A DNA stretch of 64,000 bases from Pluralibacter gergoviae ATCC 33028 = NBRC 105706 (GCF_001598855.1 NZ_BCZS01000002.1:186001-250000); one strand, 5' to 3'; positions 30,889 through 40,809 are shown, counted from the first letter of the stretch. Notes: generated by a model from the letters alone, not told the origin. Made by a program: numbers and translations.

Positions 30889-31902
30889 ATGCGCGTACTG
30901 GGAATCGAAACATCCTGCGATGAAACCGGCATCGCTATTTATGACGATGAAAAGGGGCTTTTAGCCAACCAACTGTATAGTCAGGTGAAACTGCACGCCG
31001 ACTACGGCGGCGTGGTGCCGGAGCTGGCCTCCCGCGATCACGTGCGTAAAACCGTGCCGCTTATCCAGGCCGCGATGAAAGAGGCGAATCTCGCGCCAAA
31101 CGACATCGACGCCGTGGCCTATACCGCGGGGCCGGGCCTGGTGGGGGCTCTGCTGGTTGGCGCCACCGTCGGCCGCGCGCTGGCCTTCGCCTGGGACCGC
31201 CCGGCCATTCCGGTACACCATATGGAAGGGCACCTGCTGGCGCCGATGCTGGAAGAGAACCCGCCGGCGTATCCGTTTGTCGCCCTGCTGGTTTCCGGCG
31301 GCCACACCCAGCTGATTAGCGTCACCGGCATCGGTGAATACCAGCTGCTCGGCGAATCCATCGACGACGCCGCCGGCGAAGCCTTCGACAAAACCGCCAA
31401 GCTGCTGGGCCTCGACTATCCCGGCGGCCCGCTGCTGTCGAAGATGGCCGCTCAGGGCGTTGAGAAGCGCTTTGTGTTCCCGCGTCCGATGACGGACCGT
31501 CCGGGACTGGACTTTAGCTTCTCCGGCCTGAAAACCTTTGCCGCCAACACTATCCGCGACAACGGCACCGACGATCAGACCCGGGCCGATATCGCCCGCG
31601 CCTTTGAGGATGCGGTAGTGGACACGCTGATGATCAAATGCCGCCGGGCGCTGGATCAGACCGGCTTTAAGCGCCTGGTGATGGCGGGCGGCGTCAGCGC
31701 CAACCGCACCCTGCGGGCGAAGCTCGCGGAGATGATGCACAAGCGCAAGGGCGAGGTGTTCTACGCCCGGCCCGAATTCTGCACCGACAACGGGGCGATG
31801 ATCGCCTATGCGGGCATGGTGCGCCTGAAGGCGGGCGCCCGCGCCGATCTCGGCGTTACCGTCCGCCCGCGCTGGCCGCTGGCGGAGCTGCCCGCCGCCT
31901 GA
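30889..31902 (+). CDS. tsaD: tRNA N6-adenosine threonylcarbamoyltransferase TsaD
   Basis: 337 residues, as in E. coli. Transfers threonylcarbamoyl from TsaB/C products to A37 of ANN-decoding tRNAs. The metal-binding HMEGH motif lies at about residues 111-115; IETSCDETG at the N-terminus, VSGGHTQL and [12 protein letters not shown] belong to the ASKHA ATP site. Divergent from rpsU, as in other enterobacteria. Confidence 0.98.
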   Translation: MRVLGIETSCDETGIAIYDDEKGLLANQLYSQVKLHADYGGVVPELASRDHVRKTVPLIQAAMKEANLAPNDIDAVAYTAGPGLVGALLVGATVGRALAFAWDRPAIPVHHMEGHLLAPMLEENPPAYPFVALLVSGGHTQLISVTGIGEYQLLGESIDDAAGEAFDKTAKLLGLDYPGGPLLSKMAAQGVEKRFVFPRPMTDRPGLDFSFSGLKTFAANTIRDNGTDDQTRADIARAFEDAVVDTLMIKCRRALDQTGFKRLVMAGGVSANRTLRAKLAEMMHKRKGEVFYARPEFCTDNGAMIAYAGMVRLKAGARADLGVTVRPRWPLAELPAA

Positions 31903-31912
31903 GCCTACCGTT

Positions 31913-31938
31913 CCCCGGCGGCGCTGCGCTTGCCGGGG
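31913..31938 (+). repeat. REP-like palindrome
   Basis: CCCCGGC-GGCGCTGCGCTT-GCCGGGG is the REP-type palindrome common between convergent enterobacterial genes; here it separates the 3' ends of tsaD and the Fic gene and may also terminate transcription. Confidence 0.6.
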
Positions 31939-33015
31939 CTACGCGTTCAATTCCCGCAGCAGTCGGGTGTTGAGATACAGTTTTTCTCTTCCGGCACTCA
32001 TCTCCTCCAGCACGCCGATCTCCACCAGCTGCTTCAGGTAGGCTGACGCCGTCTGCCGCTTCGCGACGCCGCGCTCAACGAGGTTATCGATCCGGCAATA
32101 GGGCTGGGCAAACAGCGCCTGAACAAGCTCATAGCTGTAAATTTTTGGCAGCTTCTCGCGCACATATTCCGTTGTTTCAGCAATCAGCGCCCGGATAACC
32201 GCAATTTTTTCTGTCGTCCAGCGGGCGGTGTTTTCTACCGCCTCCAGCATGAACCGTATCCAGGGCTGCCAGTCTCCCTCTGCGGTGACGTTGCGCAGAA
32301 GAGTGTAGTAATCATCTCGCCGTTCAAGAATAAAGCGTGAGAGATAGAGGATTGGCAGAGAGAGAAGCTCTGCCTGGATTAGATAGAGGATATTAAGGAT
32401 CCGCCCGGTGCGACCGTTGCCGTCGTGGAATGGGTGGATGCACTCGAACTGGTAGTGGGCAATCGCCATCTTAATCAGCGGATCGAGATCGTCATCGCCG
32501 TGGATGAACCGCTCCCAGTTTGCCAGCAGGCCGCGGATCGCCTCTTCGCCTTCAGGAGGCGTGTAAACAATCGCCTTATCGCGATCGCGCAGGACGGTGC
32601 CCGGCGTTTTGCGAACGTCAGTCTGCACTTCGCGCAGGGTGGTGCAGATGAGGAGCGCCGTACTGGTGCAGAGCGGATACGTTTCAAGATGCCGATAGCT
32701 GTCGTAGAGCGCCGTCCGGTAGCGCAGCGCCTCTTTGGTGGCCGGGTCTGCGCCCTCTTCGCGATCGGCGTACTGAAACAGCCTGTCGCTGGTGGTGACG
32801 ATATTCTCAATGCGCGAAGAGTCCTTCGCCTCCAGCATAGGCAGAATATTGATCAGCAGTCCCTGGTCGGGAAGCAGTTCACCCGCCGTTTTCAGCTCCG
32901 CCAGCGCCGCCCGCGCGCTGATGCAGGCTTTCAGCACATCGCGGGTCTCAACCTGTTCAGGCTCAGGCGGCAGCAGCGGCAGGTTGTTATATAGGATGTT
33001 TGGCTGCCAGGTCAT
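31939..33015 (-). CDS. class II Fic-family protein with C-terminal winged helix
   Basis: 358 residues. The N-terminal Fic_N domain carries the inhibitory helix S-S-R-I-E-N (SxxxE[G/N]) at about residues 66-71, which in class II Fic proteins blocks ATP in the active site until relieved. The catalytic loop HPFHDGNGRTGR is complete. The C-terminus (about 280-358) looks like a winged-helix DNA-binding domain (RIDNLVERGVAKRQTASAYL). Activity is self-inhibited AMP transfer to an unknown target. The ATG at 33013-33015 has no clear ribosome site and lies at the edge of three 70-bp repeats, suggesting autoregulation or a different start. Confidence 0.9.
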   Translation of the reverse strand: MTWQPNILYNNLPLLPPEPEQVETRDVLKACISARAALAELKTAGELLPDQGLLINILPMLEAKDSSRIENIVTTSDRLFQYADREEGADPATKEALRYRTALYDSYRHLETYPLCTSTALLICTTLREVQTDVRKTPGTVLRDRDKAIVYTPPEGEEAIRGLLANWERFIHGDDDLDPLIKMAIAHYQFECIHPFHDGNGRTGRILNILYLIQAELLSLPILYLSRFILERRDDYYTLLRNVTAEGDWQPWIRFMLEAVENTARWTTEKIAVIRALIAETTEYVREKLPKIYSYELVQALFAQPYCRIDNLVERGVAKRQTASAYLKQLVEIGVLEEMSAGREKLYLNTRLLRELNA

Positions 33016-33190
33016 ATGTTTAAAAAAACCGTTTTTATCGACATATGGTCATCATATGTCGATACCATAAACATGTCACGCCAACATGTTTAAAAAAACG
33101 CGTTTTATCGACACGTCGTCAAAACGTGTCGATGCGATAAACCTGTTCGGGCGATATGTTTAAAAAAAAACGTTTTATCGACATATCGCC
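33016..33190. repeat. three 70-bp tandem repeats with internal palindromes upstream of the Fic gene
   Basis: ATGTTTAAAAAAA begins at 33016, 33086 and 33156, an exact 70-base period; the third copy is partial. Each copy continues into a TTTTATCGACAY core. Copy 1 contains a perfect 12-bp inverted repeat TATCGACATATG/CATATGTCGATA (33036-33064), copy 2 a 10-bp one ATCGACACGT/ACGTGTCGAT (33107-33133). Copy 3 is framed by CGGGCGATATGT/ACATATCGCCCG. They fill the whole gap between ureG and the Fic start. Possible operators for the Fic C-terminal winged helix. Confidence 0.8.
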
Positions 33191-33204
33191 CGGAGCGTCT
33201 CCTG

Positions 33205-33822
33205 CTACGCCTTCAGCATCCCTTTATCTTCAAGAAAGGCGATAATTGTCTGCAGGCCTTCGCCCGCCTTCAGGTTGCTGAAGGTCCAGGGCTTGTCGCC
33301 GCGCATGCGGTTGGTGTCGCGCGCCATCACCTCCAGCGAGGCGCCGACGTAGGGGGCGAGGTCGGTCTTGTTGATCACCAGAAAATCGGATTTGGTGATC
33401 CCCGGCCCGCCCTTGCGCGGGATCTTCTCTCCTTCCGCCACGTCAATCACGTAGATGGTCAGGTCCGCCAGCTCCGGGCTGAAGGTGGCGCTCAGGTTAT
33501 CGCCGCCGCTCTCGACGAAGATAAGCTCCAGGTTGCCGAACTTCTCGCTCAGCGCCTCGACGGCGGCGAGGTTCATCGAGGCGTCCTCGCGGATCGCCGT
33601 GTGCGGGCAGCCGCCGGTTTCGACGCCGACGATGCGCTCCGGCTCCAGTGCTCCGGCTTCGGTGAGGATGCGCTGATCCTCTTTGGTGTAGATATCGTTG
33701 GTCACCACCGCCAGCTGGTAGCGGTCGCGCATCGCCTTGCACAGCGCCTCCAGCAGGGCGGTTTTGCCGGAGCCTACCGGGCCGCCGACGCCGACGCGCA
33801 GCGGATGTTTATAGCTTGCCAT
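33205..33822 (-). CDS. ureG: urease accessory GTPase UreG
   Basis: 205 residues, the Klebsiella length. P-loop [17 protein letters not shown] at the N-terminus, and the [12 protein letters not shown] and [10 protein letters not shown] (NKxD) motifs of the SIMIBI GTPases. It hydrolyses GTP during nickel insertion into UreC, together with UreD, UreF and UreE. Last gene of ureDABCEFG; 9 bases separate it from ureF. Confidence 0.97.
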   Translation of the reverse strand: MASYKHPLRVGVGGPVGSGKTALLEALCKAMRDRYQLAVVTNDIYTKEDQRILTEAGALEPERIVGVETGGCPHTAIREDASMNLAAVEALSEKFGNLELIFVESGGDNLSATFSPELADLTIYVIDVAEGEKIPRKGGPGITKSDFLVINKTDLAPYVGASLEVMARDTNRMRGDKPWTFSNLKAGEGLQTIIAFLEDKGMLKA

Positions 33823-33831
33823 ACCTTCTCC

Positions 33832-34506
33832 TCAGGAACGGAACAGTCGGGAATATTGCGTTTCGTGGCGCGCCGAGGCGATAGCCGCCAGCGGCGTCGC
33901 CGAGCCGATGGCGTCGTCGGGGCAGTTCAGCCCGCGGTCGACGCCGTCGGCGTAGCGTTCGCACAGGGTTAAAATCAGCTGCTGGGCCGCCTGCTGGCCG
34001 AAGGGCACCAGCTTGACGCCCGCCATCACCGCGCTCTCTATCCAGCTGTAGCCCAGCACCAGCGCCAGATCCCTGAGCGGGATCTGCCACTGGACGCCGA
34101 GCCACGCCATGCCGCACAGCTGGCTCTGGCGAAACAGCGCGCGCCATTCGGGGGCGGCTTCCGGGCACCAGTCGCAGACCAGCCGGGTAAAGGCCGCGCC
34201 GCGGTTGCGCTCCTCGTCGCGCAGCTCTTTGGTCTCCCGGCAGGCCAGCAGCCAGCCGCTCCAGCGCGCCGCCGCCGCAATATCGTCCTGCTCGCAGGCG
34301 CGGTACAGCCGGGCGAACAGCGGCAGGTCGACGTGAAAAAAGCTCTTCTCCATCTGCTGGGTCTGCCAGCGGGCAAAGGCGTCGGCGCCGGTGACCCACC
34401 CCGCCTCGACGGCCCACTCCAGCCCCTGGGACCAGCTGTAGCCGCCCACCGGCAGGTTGCTGCTGGCCAGCTGAAAGAGGCGCAGCTGCTGTAGCGACGG
34501 CCCCAT
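33832..34506 (-). CDS. ureF: urease accessory protein UreF
   Basis: 224 residues, the expected length. Starts [23 protein letters not shown], the typical UreF N-terminus; the rest is all-helical. UreF joins UreD on apo-urease and recruits UreG, gating nickel delivery. The start codon overlaps the ureE stop by one base (TGATG), so translation is coupled. Confidence 0.96.
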   Translation of the reverse strand: MGPSLQQLRLFQLASSNLPVGGYSWSQGLEWAVEAGWVTGADAFARWQTQQMEKSFFHVDLPLFARLYRACEQDDIAAAARWSGWLLACRETKELRDEERNRGAAFTRLVCDWCPEAAPEWRALFRQSQLCGMAWLGVQWQIPLRDLALVLGYSWIESAVMAGVKLVPFGQQAAQQLILTLCERYADGVDRGLNCPDDAIGSATPLAAIASARHETQYSRLFRS

Positions 34507-34970
34507 CAGTGGTCGTGATGATGATGGTGGTGATGTCCCTGCGCTTCGCTGGTGTAGGCTCCGGCCTCCGGCTCAAAGGGCAGGTCGGCGAACTCGACCG
34601 TCAGCCCCATCAGGGTGAGCATCTCATCCAGCACGTGGTCGTGGTGGTAGCGCAGCTCGTTGGGCAGGATCTGCAGCGGCACGTGGCGGTTGCCGAGGTG
34701 GTAGCAGGCCCTGGCCAGCTGGAACGGGTCGTCGCAGCGCACTACCGACACCGCTTCGGCGGCGGCAACCACTTCCACGCGCTCGCTGCCGTCTTCGCTG
34801 CCGAGAATATCGCCGCCGCGCAGCAGCAGGCCGCGGGGCAGCATCAGCCCGGCCTCGCGGCCGTCGCTGAGGGTCACTTTCGCCCGGCTCTTCACCCGCA
34901 CGTCAATCGGCAGCGTGACGCGGGCGGTGATGGTGTGCGCGTGGTCAAGGCGCTGGGTCAGATACAGCAT
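34506..34970 (-). CDS. ureE: urease nickel metallochaperone UreE
   Basis: 154 residues, with the UreE N-terminal domain and a metal-binding C-terminal domain ([26 protein letters not shown] region). The C-terminus is a histidine-rich tail ([10 protein letters not shown]) that binds several Ni ions, as in Klebsiella aerogenes UreE. It delivers nickel to UreG/UreC. Between ureC and ureF in the operon. Confidence 0.96.
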   Translation of the reverse strand: MLYLTQRLDHAHTITARVTLPIDVRVKSRAKVTLSDGREAGLMLPRGLLLRGGDILGSEDGSERVEVVAAAEAVSVVRCDDPFQLARACYHLGNRHVPLQILPNELRYHHDHVLDEMLTLMGLTVEFADLPFEPEAGAYTSEAQGHHHHHHHDH

Positions 34971-34979
34971 CGTTGCTCC

Positions 34980-36683
34980 TTAAAACAGAAAATAGCGCTG
35001 CGCCATCGGCAGCACCTCGGCCGGCTCGCTGACGATGGCCTTGCCGTCCACCCGCACCTCGTAAGTCTGGGCATCGACGGTAATGTCCGGCTGATAGTCA
35101 TTGTGGATCATGTCGCGCTTCTTCACCGTCCGGCAGCCCTTCACCGCCGCAATCCGGCTTTTAAGCGCCAGCCGGTCGGCAAGGTTGTTGTCGATCGCCG
35201 CCTGCGGCAGAAAGGTCAGCCGGGTGTGGTGGCGGGCGCCGCCCAGCGCGCCGAACATCGGCCGGTAGTGCACCGGCTGTGGGGTGGGGATCGAGCCGTT
35301 GATATCGCCCATCGGCGCGGTGGCGATCATTCCGCCCTTGATGATGCAGGCGGGCTTGACGCCGAAGAACGCCGGAGACCAGACCACCAGATCCGCCAGC
35401 TTGCCCGCCTCGATAGAGCCGACCTCGTGGGCGATGCCGTGGGTCAGGGCCGGGTTGATGGTGTACTTGGCGACAAAGCGCTTGACGCGGAAGTTGTCGT
35501 TATCGCCGGTCTCCTCCGCCAGCGCCCCGCGCTGGACCTTCATCCGGTGCGCCACCTGCCAGGTGCGCAGGATAACCTCGCCGACGCGCCCCATCGCCTG
35601 CGAGTCGGAAGAGGTCAGCGAGAAGGCGCCCATGTCGTGCAGCACGTCTTCGGCGGCGATGGTCTCCCGGCGGATGCGGGACTCGGCAAACGCCACGTCC
35701 TCAGCGATGTCCGGCGACAGGTGGTGGCAGACCATCAGCATATCGAGGTGCTCATCGACGGTATTCACCGTGTAGGGCAGCGTCGGGTTGGTGGAGGAGG
35801 GCAGGATATTCGGGTGCGCGCAGGCGGTGATGATATCCGGCGCGTGGCCGCCGCCGGCGCCTTCGGTGTGGAAGGTGTGAATGGTGCGGCCGCCGATGGC
35901 CGCCAGGGTATCTTCCACAAAGCCGGATTCGTTGAGGGTGTCGCTGTGCAGCGCTACCTGGACGTCCATCTCATCGGCCACCGTCAGGGCGCAGTCGATG
36001 GCGGCGGGCGTGGCGCCCCAGTCTTCGTGTATTTTCAGGCCGATGGCGCCCGCCGCCACCTGTTCGCGCAGGGCCGCCGGGTTGGCGCTATTGCCCTTGC
36101 CCAGCAGGCCGACATTGACCGGCAGGCTGTCGACGGCCTGCAGCATCCGGCTGAGATACCACGGCCCCGGCGTACAGGTGGTGGCGAGGGTGCCCGCCGC
36201 CGGGCCGGTGCCGCCGCCGATCATGGTGGTGACCCCGGAGACCAGCGCCTCTTCCGCCTGCTGGGGCGAGATCCAGTGGATGTGGGTGTCTATCCCGCCG
36301 GCGGTGACTATTTTGCCCTCGGCGCCGATAATTTCGGTGGCTGCGCCGATGGGGATGGTGACGTCCGGCTGAATGTCCGGGTTGCCCGCCTTGCCGACGG
36401 CGACGATCCGGCCGTCCTTAACGCCGATGTCGGCTTTGACGATCCCCCAGTGATCGACGATCAGCGCGTTGGTCAGCACCAGATCGGCGCAGTCGTCGGC
36501 CAGCATCTGCCCCTGGCCCATGCCGTCGCGGATCACTTTTCCGCCGCCGAACTTGACCTCCTCGCCGTAGGTGGTGAGATCGTTTTCCACTTCGATCCAC
36601 AGGTCGGTATCCGCCAGCCGCACCTTATCGCCGGTGGTCGGCCCGAACATGTCCGCGTAAGCCTGGCGTGAAAGGCTGCTCAT
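34980..36683 (-). CDS. ureC: urease alpha subunit UreC
   Basis: 567 residues, exactly the K. aerogenes length. Catalytic subunit with two Ni ions. Visible are the HxH ligands in [10 protein letters not shown], the carbamylated lysine in [12 protein letters not shown], metal histidines in ALHSDTLNE and [14 protein letters not shown], and the mobile flap with catalytic histidine in [10 protein letters not shown]. Hydrolyses urea to ammonia and carbamate. Overlaps the ureB stop by 4 bases. Confidence 0.98.
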   Translation of the reverse strand: MSSLSRQAYADMFGPTTGDKVRLADTDLWIEVENDLTTYGEEVKFGGGKVIRDGMGQGQMLADDCADLVLTNALIVDHWGIVKADIGVKDGRIVAVGKAGNPDIQPDVTIPIGAATEIIGAEGKIVTAGGIDTHIHWISPQQAEEALVSGVTTMIGGGTGPAAGTLATTCTPGPWYLSRMLQAVDSLPVNVGLLGKGNSANPAALREQVAAGAIGLKIHEDWGATPAAIDCALTVADEMDVQVALHSDTLNESGFVEDTLAAIGGRTIHTFHTEGAGGGHAPDIITACAHPNILPSSTNPTLPYTVNTVDEHLDMLMVCHHLSPDIAEDVAFAESRIRRETIAAEDVLHDMGAFSLTSSDSQAMGRVGEVILRTWQVAHRMKVQRGALAEETGDNDNFRVKRFVAKYTINPALTHGIAHEVGSIEAGKLADLVVWSPAFFGVKPACIIKGGMIATAPMGDINGSIPTPQPVHYRPMFGALGGARHHTRLTFLPQAAIDNNLADRLALKSRIAAVKGCRTVKKRDMIHNDYQPDITVDAQTYEVRVDGKAIVSEPAEVLPMAQRYFLF

Positions 36684-36997
36684 GATTTTGCCTCCAGCTC
36701 GCCCATGACCCCGGCGCGAAAGCCGAAGATGCGCCGGTCGCCGCCGACGGCCACCAGCTCCACTTCCCGCTTCTGGCCCGGCTCAAAGCGCACGGCGGTG
36801 CCGGCGGGGATATTGAGGCGAAAGCCCCGGCACGGCTCGCGGTCGAATTTCAGCGCCGGATTAACCTCGTAAAAGTGGTAGTGGGAGCCGACCTGGATCG
36901 GGCGATCGCCGTGGTTTTCGACGATCGCGGTGCGGGTCTCGCGCCCGACGTTGATATCAATATTGCCGGACTGGATCCGGTATTCTCCTGGGATCAT
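36680..36997 (-). CDS. ureB: urease beta subunit UreB
   Basis: 105 residues (106 in K. aerogenes). Conserved [22 protein letters not shown] and [15 protein letters not shown] segments. Structural subunit of the (UreABC)3 trimer of trimers. Its ATG is 13 bases after ureA. Confidence 0.97.
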   Translation of the reverse strand: MIPGEYRIQSGNIDINVGRETRTAIVENHGDRPIQVGSHYHFYEVNPALKFDREPCRGFRLNIPAGTAVRFEPGQKREVELVAVGGDRRIFGFRAGVMGELEAKS

Positions 36998-37010
36998 CGC
37001 CGCCTCCTCC

Positions 37011-37313
37011 TTACAGGATCGGGTTGTGAACGGTCACCAGCTTGGTGCCGTCCGGGAACGTGGCTTCCACCTGAATGTCGGGGATCATCTCCGGCACGCC
37101 CTCCATCACCTGATCGCGGTTCAGCACGTGGCGGCCCTCCTGCATCAGCGAGGCGACGGTTTTGCCATCGCGGGCGCCTTCCATAATGAAGGCGCTGATC
37201 AGCGCCACCGACTCGGGATAGTTGAGCTTCACCCCGCGGGCGAGGCGGCGCTCGGCCACCAGCGCGGCGGTAAACAGCAGCAGTTTGTCTTTTTCTCTGG
37301 GCGTCAGTTCCAT
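37011..37313 (-). CDS. ureA: urease gamma subunit UreA
   Basis: 100 residues, the standard length, with [22 protein letters not shown] at the start and the conserved [22 protein letters not shown] end. Smallest structural urease subunit. Follows ureD by 13 bases. Confidence 0.97.
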   Translation of the reverse strand: MELTPREKDKLLLFTAALVAERRLARGVKLNYPESVALISAFIMEGARDGKTVASLMQEGRHVLNRDQVMEGVPEMIPDIQVEATFPDGTKLVTVHNPIL

Positions 37314-37326
37314 GGTTGTCTCTTTG

Positions 37327-38151
37327 TTATGTCAGCCAGATGCGGGGAGGGACGGGGTCTTTGTGCAGCAGGGCCGGGCGCATCAGCTGCCAGACGGTGC
37401 GCATCGCGCGCTGGCAGATAAGGTTATCGTCGCTGAGAAAGCGCACGCTCATCAGCGCGTCGGTCAGCGTCGCCCCGGCGTAGCTTTCCAACGGCGCCAG
37501 CGCCCCGCGCACGGTTTCAAGTATCGCCTCGTCGGCGGGGTAAAACAGCAGCGTGCCGACCCAGGGCTGATTCGCCACCGGGCTGAGATCGCCGTCGGCA
37601 AGGGTCAGGCGCTCGATCAGCAGCGGCGCGTCGTCGAGCCACACCTCCAGCCGGTTGACGATCTCGCCTTCGCTGAAGGCGACACCGTTCACCGGCCTGC
37701 CGAGGCAGAACAGCTCCCAGGCCAGCAGCCGCGAGCCCGAGGTGAGCTGAAAGCGGGTGCTGAGCCGGGCGCGGGCAGCCGGAAAGAAGATCGTGTCCTG
37801 CGGCAGCCATTCGAGGGTGGCGTTTTCGCCCACCGTCATGCGCTGGCTGAGCCGGCCCTCCGCCCCGGCGCTGCGGTAAAACTTGCTGGCGCCGGGCATG
37901 GTGATCAGCGCGTGGCTGCCCGCCTCAAGCGTGACCTCAATATCCAGCTCGTCGCCGCCGACGATGCCGCCGGGCGGGTGCAGCAGATAAAGGTGACAGG
38001 TTTCCCCTTCGGGATAGAACGGGCGCTGCACGGTCAGCGGCCCGACGTGGGCCGCGCGGGCCAGCACCGTGCGCTCGGAGTCCCGGCGAAACTGCAGACT
38101 CAGCGATGCTTGCCAGCCGACTCTGCTACAGGAGGATGCGTTGCCCTGCAC
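37327..38151 (-). CDS. ureD: urease accessory protein UreD
   Basis: 274 residues. Core segments [20 protein letters not shown] and [10 protein letters not shown] are typical of UreD/UreH, the scaffold that binds apo-urease and UreF during nickel insertion. The start is a GTG at 38149-38151 with GAGG about 6 bases upstream. It is the first gene of ureDABCEFG. No ureR-type regulator and no nickel transporter gene is visible next to the operon. Confidence 0.95.
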   Translation of the reverse strand: MQGNASSCSRVGWQASLSLQFRRDSERTVLARAAHVGPLTVQRPFYPEGETCHLYLLHPPGGIVGGDELDIEVTLEAGSHALITMPGASKFYRSAGAEGRLSQRMTVGENATLEWLPQDTIFFPAARARLSTRFQLTSGSRLLAWELFCLGRPVNGVAFSEGEIVNRLEVWLDDAPLLIERLTLADGDLSPVANQPWVGTLLFYPADEAILETVRGALAPLESYAGATLTDALMSVRFLSDDNLICQRAMRTVWQLMRPALLHKDPVPPRIWLT

Positions 38152-38387
38152 GTGAGTGCCTCTAATAAACGGTAGATACAGTTAGGGTGAGTATTGATCG
38201 GCCCGGCGGCCCACTGGTCATATGAAAAGCTTATGAGTGGGGCGGCGATGAGGGCTGATAATGCCCGGCATGAGTAGCATAGTCTGGAGAGAGGCAATGG
38301 ATCGTCAACAGCAGAAAAGCGGGCCATTTTCGGATAGGTTCTGATTAATATTCTGGTGATTAAAACGAAAGCCTGTGTTACCTAATT

Positions 38388-38405
38388 GATAACATGAATG
38401 TTATC
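38388..38405 (+). promoter_or_regulatory. perfect palindrome at the leader of the membrane-protein gene
   Basis: GATAACA-tgaa-TGTTATC, with 7-bp perfect arms, ends just before the ribosome site of the gene at 38417. It could be an operator or a hairpin occluding translation. I see nothing else in the 265-base gap after ureD. Confidence 0.4.
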
Positions 38406-38416
38406 GGAGCAAGGTT

Positions 38417-38866
38417 ATGGATACGACCGAAGAGCTTGGTGAAACTTATTTCTATAAAGGGATGAATAATTTGACTGCGGGAGAGCTGTTTTTTTGGGTC
38501 TTTCTTGAAAAAGCTCAGCAACACTTTGGTGTAGAAGACATTGTTGCTCTCGCACTCATCATATTGGGACAGCCGACACTCGGAACAAGAGGCAAGCCCA
38601 TTGGCTCAACGAAAGGGACCAGTATTTTGAGCAGTAATTTAAGGCGGCTGCTCGATATCGAAACGGGAAGAAGATGACCAACATTAACGACGGGATCGAT
38701 CAGTCGGCTGAAGTTTAGCTACGTGACTAACTTAGGCGCGTTTGCCGGTCGATGGATACCGGTGCTTGGTATTATGTATATGATAGGAGAAGTGAGCTAC
38801 ATCGCCGCCAGGGCCACCATGACATATAACACGATAGCCAGGAAAAATGACAAGCTATGGTCATGA
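38417..38866 (+). pseudogene. small membrane-protein gene interrupted by one in-frame TGA
   Basis: The frame opens MDTTEELGETYFYKGMNNLT and ends at a TGA at 38675-38677 after 86 residues. The same frame continues without further stops to 38866: PTLTTGSISRLKFSYVTNLG, then a hydrophobic part (GAFAGRWIPVLGIMYMIGEV) and YNTIARKNDKLWS. Together these make the usual 149-residue form of a family of small enterobacterial proteins that I know only as unnamed; its members have a leucine where the TGA stands, so a TTA-to-TGA change is likely. The next gene overlaps its true end in ATGA style, supporting one original gene. Confidence 0.6.
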
Positions 38867-39204
38867 GCAATCGAATCGAAGCTGAAGTGCTTGACTGGTA
38901 TGCGCAAACCTGGAATTTACCGGGCATCACCGGGAAACAGCATCCTCTCTCGCCAGAGACCGCGCTAAACACGGGGGATAGCCCGTGGGCGCCTGAAGCG
39001 GGTGACGACATTATGCGTGATTTTTTTGCCCGTTTTGACGTCAACCCCGCTGGATTTGACCTTATCCGCTACTGGCCCGTCGAAAAGGGCATTATCCCGA
39101 ATTTTCTGCGGCCTCGCTCAAAGCGCGTATATCCCGGCATGCCGGAGCCACTTACCTTATCTATGCTGATTGCCTCAGCAAAGGCCCGGCGCTGGATATA
39201 TTGA
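38863..39204 (+). CDS. DUF1493 family protein
   Basis: 113 residues. The pattern DDIMRDFFARFDVNPAGFDLIRYWP and the ending PLTLSMLIASAKARRWIY match the DUF1493 family, small acidic cytoplasmic proteins of unknown function in enterobacteria that often follow a small membrane-protein gene, as here. An ATG at 38857 is also possible; the ATG at 38863 overlaps the stop of the preceding frame. Confidence 0.7.
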   Translation: MSNRIEAEVLDWYAQTWNLPGITGKQHPLSPETALNTGDSPWAPEAGDDIMRDFFARFDVNPAGFDLIRYWPVEKGIIPNFLRPRSKRVYPGMPEPLTLSMLIASAKARRWIY

Positions 39205-39224
39205 AAAGCGCCTGGCCCACGCCG

Positions 39225-40688
39225 CTACCCCCGATAATCCTCCGCATCAATATCATAGCCCGACGGCTCCCAGCGGATCGCCAGCAGCGACAGCAGGCCA
39301 ATCAGCGGCGCGGCGGCGATTACCCAGAATACGCCGGTGTCAAAGGCGGCCACCAGCAGCGGGAACAGGAACAGCGACAGGGTCGAGCTGCTGCGCATCA
39401 GCGTCTGATTGAGGCCGACGCCGACGCCGCGCAGGGAGGTCGGGTAGCTCAGCGAGGCGAAAGTCATGGTGTGGGCCCCGGGGCCGAAGCCCTGGCCGAA
39501 CAGGAACAGCGCCAGCATCGCCACGGCGATAATGCCGTCGGCGGCGTCCGCCGGGCGGCCGATAATCGCCAGGACTACCAGCGCCGTCAGCTGGCAGGCG
39601 TAGCCGCCCAGCGACATTTTCCACGCCCCGATGCGCGGCACCAGCCGCACCGCCAGCAGGCCGCCGGTAAAGGCGAACAGCAGGTTCAGCGCCAGCGAGA
39701 TCAGAATGGTGGTCAGCATCGACTGGACGAAGAAGCTGGCGATAATCACCGGCAGGCCGAAGGCCACGGCGTTGTAGGCGAACGAGGACACCATGGAGAG
39801 CAGCGTCGCCAGCGTCGTGCGCCGCAGATAGCGGCCGCGAAACAGGCTGAGGTAGTTCCCCCAGCGGGCCCGGTGCACCACCGGAGCGGGCGCAGCCAGC
39901 GCCTCCTGCGGCACGCGGGCGTTGATGTTGTACGCTTTGCGCAGGATTGCGGCGGCCTCCTGCAGGTTGCCCTGATTGGCAGCCCATACCGGCGATTCGC
40001 TCATGTAGCGGCTGCGGATGGCGATAATCACCAGCGCGGGCACCGCGCCAAAGCCGAGGATAATCCGCCACAGCCAGTCGCTGTGGGAGGCGGGCAGCAC
40101 GGTGTAGAACAGCAGTACCAGCAGGTAGGAGATACTGATTGCCGCATACCACGTCGGGCACCACATGGCGACGCTGGCGGCCTTATTGCCCGGTCCTTTC
40201 AGGCGGGCAAACTCGCTGAGGAAGGCCATCGCCACCGGCAGATCGATGCCGACGCCCAAACCCATCACAAAGCGCGCCCCCGCCAGCACGTATTCGTTCG
40301 GCGCCAGGGCGCAGGCGATGGCCGCGACCACGAAGAACACCATATCGGCCATAAAGACCCGGTAGCGGCCAATTTTATCCGTCAGGTAGCCGCCGAGCAG
40401 CGCGCCGACGATGGCGCCGAAGGTAATGGCCGAGGCGACCATGCCGGTGCCGGCCGGCGTCAGGCCGAACTCGCGGGTGATATCTTTCAGGCCGAAGGCC
40501 AGCGCCCCGAGATCGTAGGCATCGAGGAAAATGCCGCCCAGCGCGATGGCGATGACGATGCGGGCATTGCTGCGCGCCTGGGTGGCGTCGTTAACCAGCC
40601 GCGAGACGTCGGCGGCGCTGCGCACCCACTGGATCTCGCCGGAATTTTGCGGTGCAACGGCGGCCGCGGTTGGAAGTACGTCTGTCAT
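39225..40688 (-). CDS. MFS metabolite transporter
   Basis: 487 residues with about 12 transmembrane segments. GGYLTDKIGRYR is the MFS loop 2-3 motif (GxxxDRxGRR-like) and RFVMGLGVGIDLPV is the sugar/metabolite porter signature in segment 4. An SRYMSESPVWAAN motif (SPxW/RW) follows segment 6, as in the sugar-porter and aromatic acid:H+ symporter branches. The substrate cannot be told. Convergent with the DUF1493 gene; terminated near plsY independently. Confidence 0.85.
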   Translation of the reverse strand: MTDVLPTAAAVAPQNSGEIQWVRSAADVSRLVNDATQARSNARIVIAIALGGIFLDAYDLGALAFGLKDITREFGLTPAGTGMVASAITFGAIVGALLGGYLTDKIGRYRVFMADMVFFVVAAIACALAPNEYVLAGARFVMGLGVGIDLPVAMAFLSEFARLKGPGNKAASVAMWCPTWYAAISISYLLVLLFYTVLPASHSDWLWRIILGFGAVPALVIIAIRSRYMSESPVWAANQGNLQEAAAILRKAYNINARVPQEALAAPAPVVHRARWGNYLSLFRGRYLRRTTLATLLSMVSSFAYNAVAFGLPVIIASFFVQSMLTTILISLALNLLFAFTGGLLAVRLVPRIGAWKMSLGGYACQLTALVVLAIIGRPADAADGIIAVAMLALFLFGQGFGPGAHTMTFASLSYPTSLRGVGVGLNQTLMRSSSTLSLFLFPLLVAAFDTGVFWVIAAAPLIGLLSLLAIRWEPSGYDIDAEDYRG

Positions 40689-40786
40689 GGTGTTGTTCTG
40701 CGCTTATGGGAAATTAGCGCAGAGCATCTCACAGACATATAGACGTCTAAAAGGCGAGATGGTTATGTGTTATAACCAAAAGATGT

Positions 40787-40809
40787 AAAAAACCCGGAAT
40801 TACTCCGGA
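40787..40809 (-). terminator. terminator of plsY
   Basis: On the minus strand CCGGAG-taa-TTCCGG is followed by GTTTTTT. The hairpin includes the plsY stop codon. Confidence 0.8.

Noticed and set aside
33016-33190. CRISPR array
   Set aside because: Only three copies with a fixed 70-base period and no unique spacers; whole units repeat, and no cas genes are present.
34509-36671. 720-codon open frame antisense to ureC/ureE
   Set aside because: Mirror of the urease genes in a G+C-rich region, no start context and no recognisable domain.
39201-40742. 513-codon open frame antisense to the MFS transporter
   Set aside because: Low-complexity Q/R/H/G-rich product typical of a shadow frame; the transporter on the other strand is clear.
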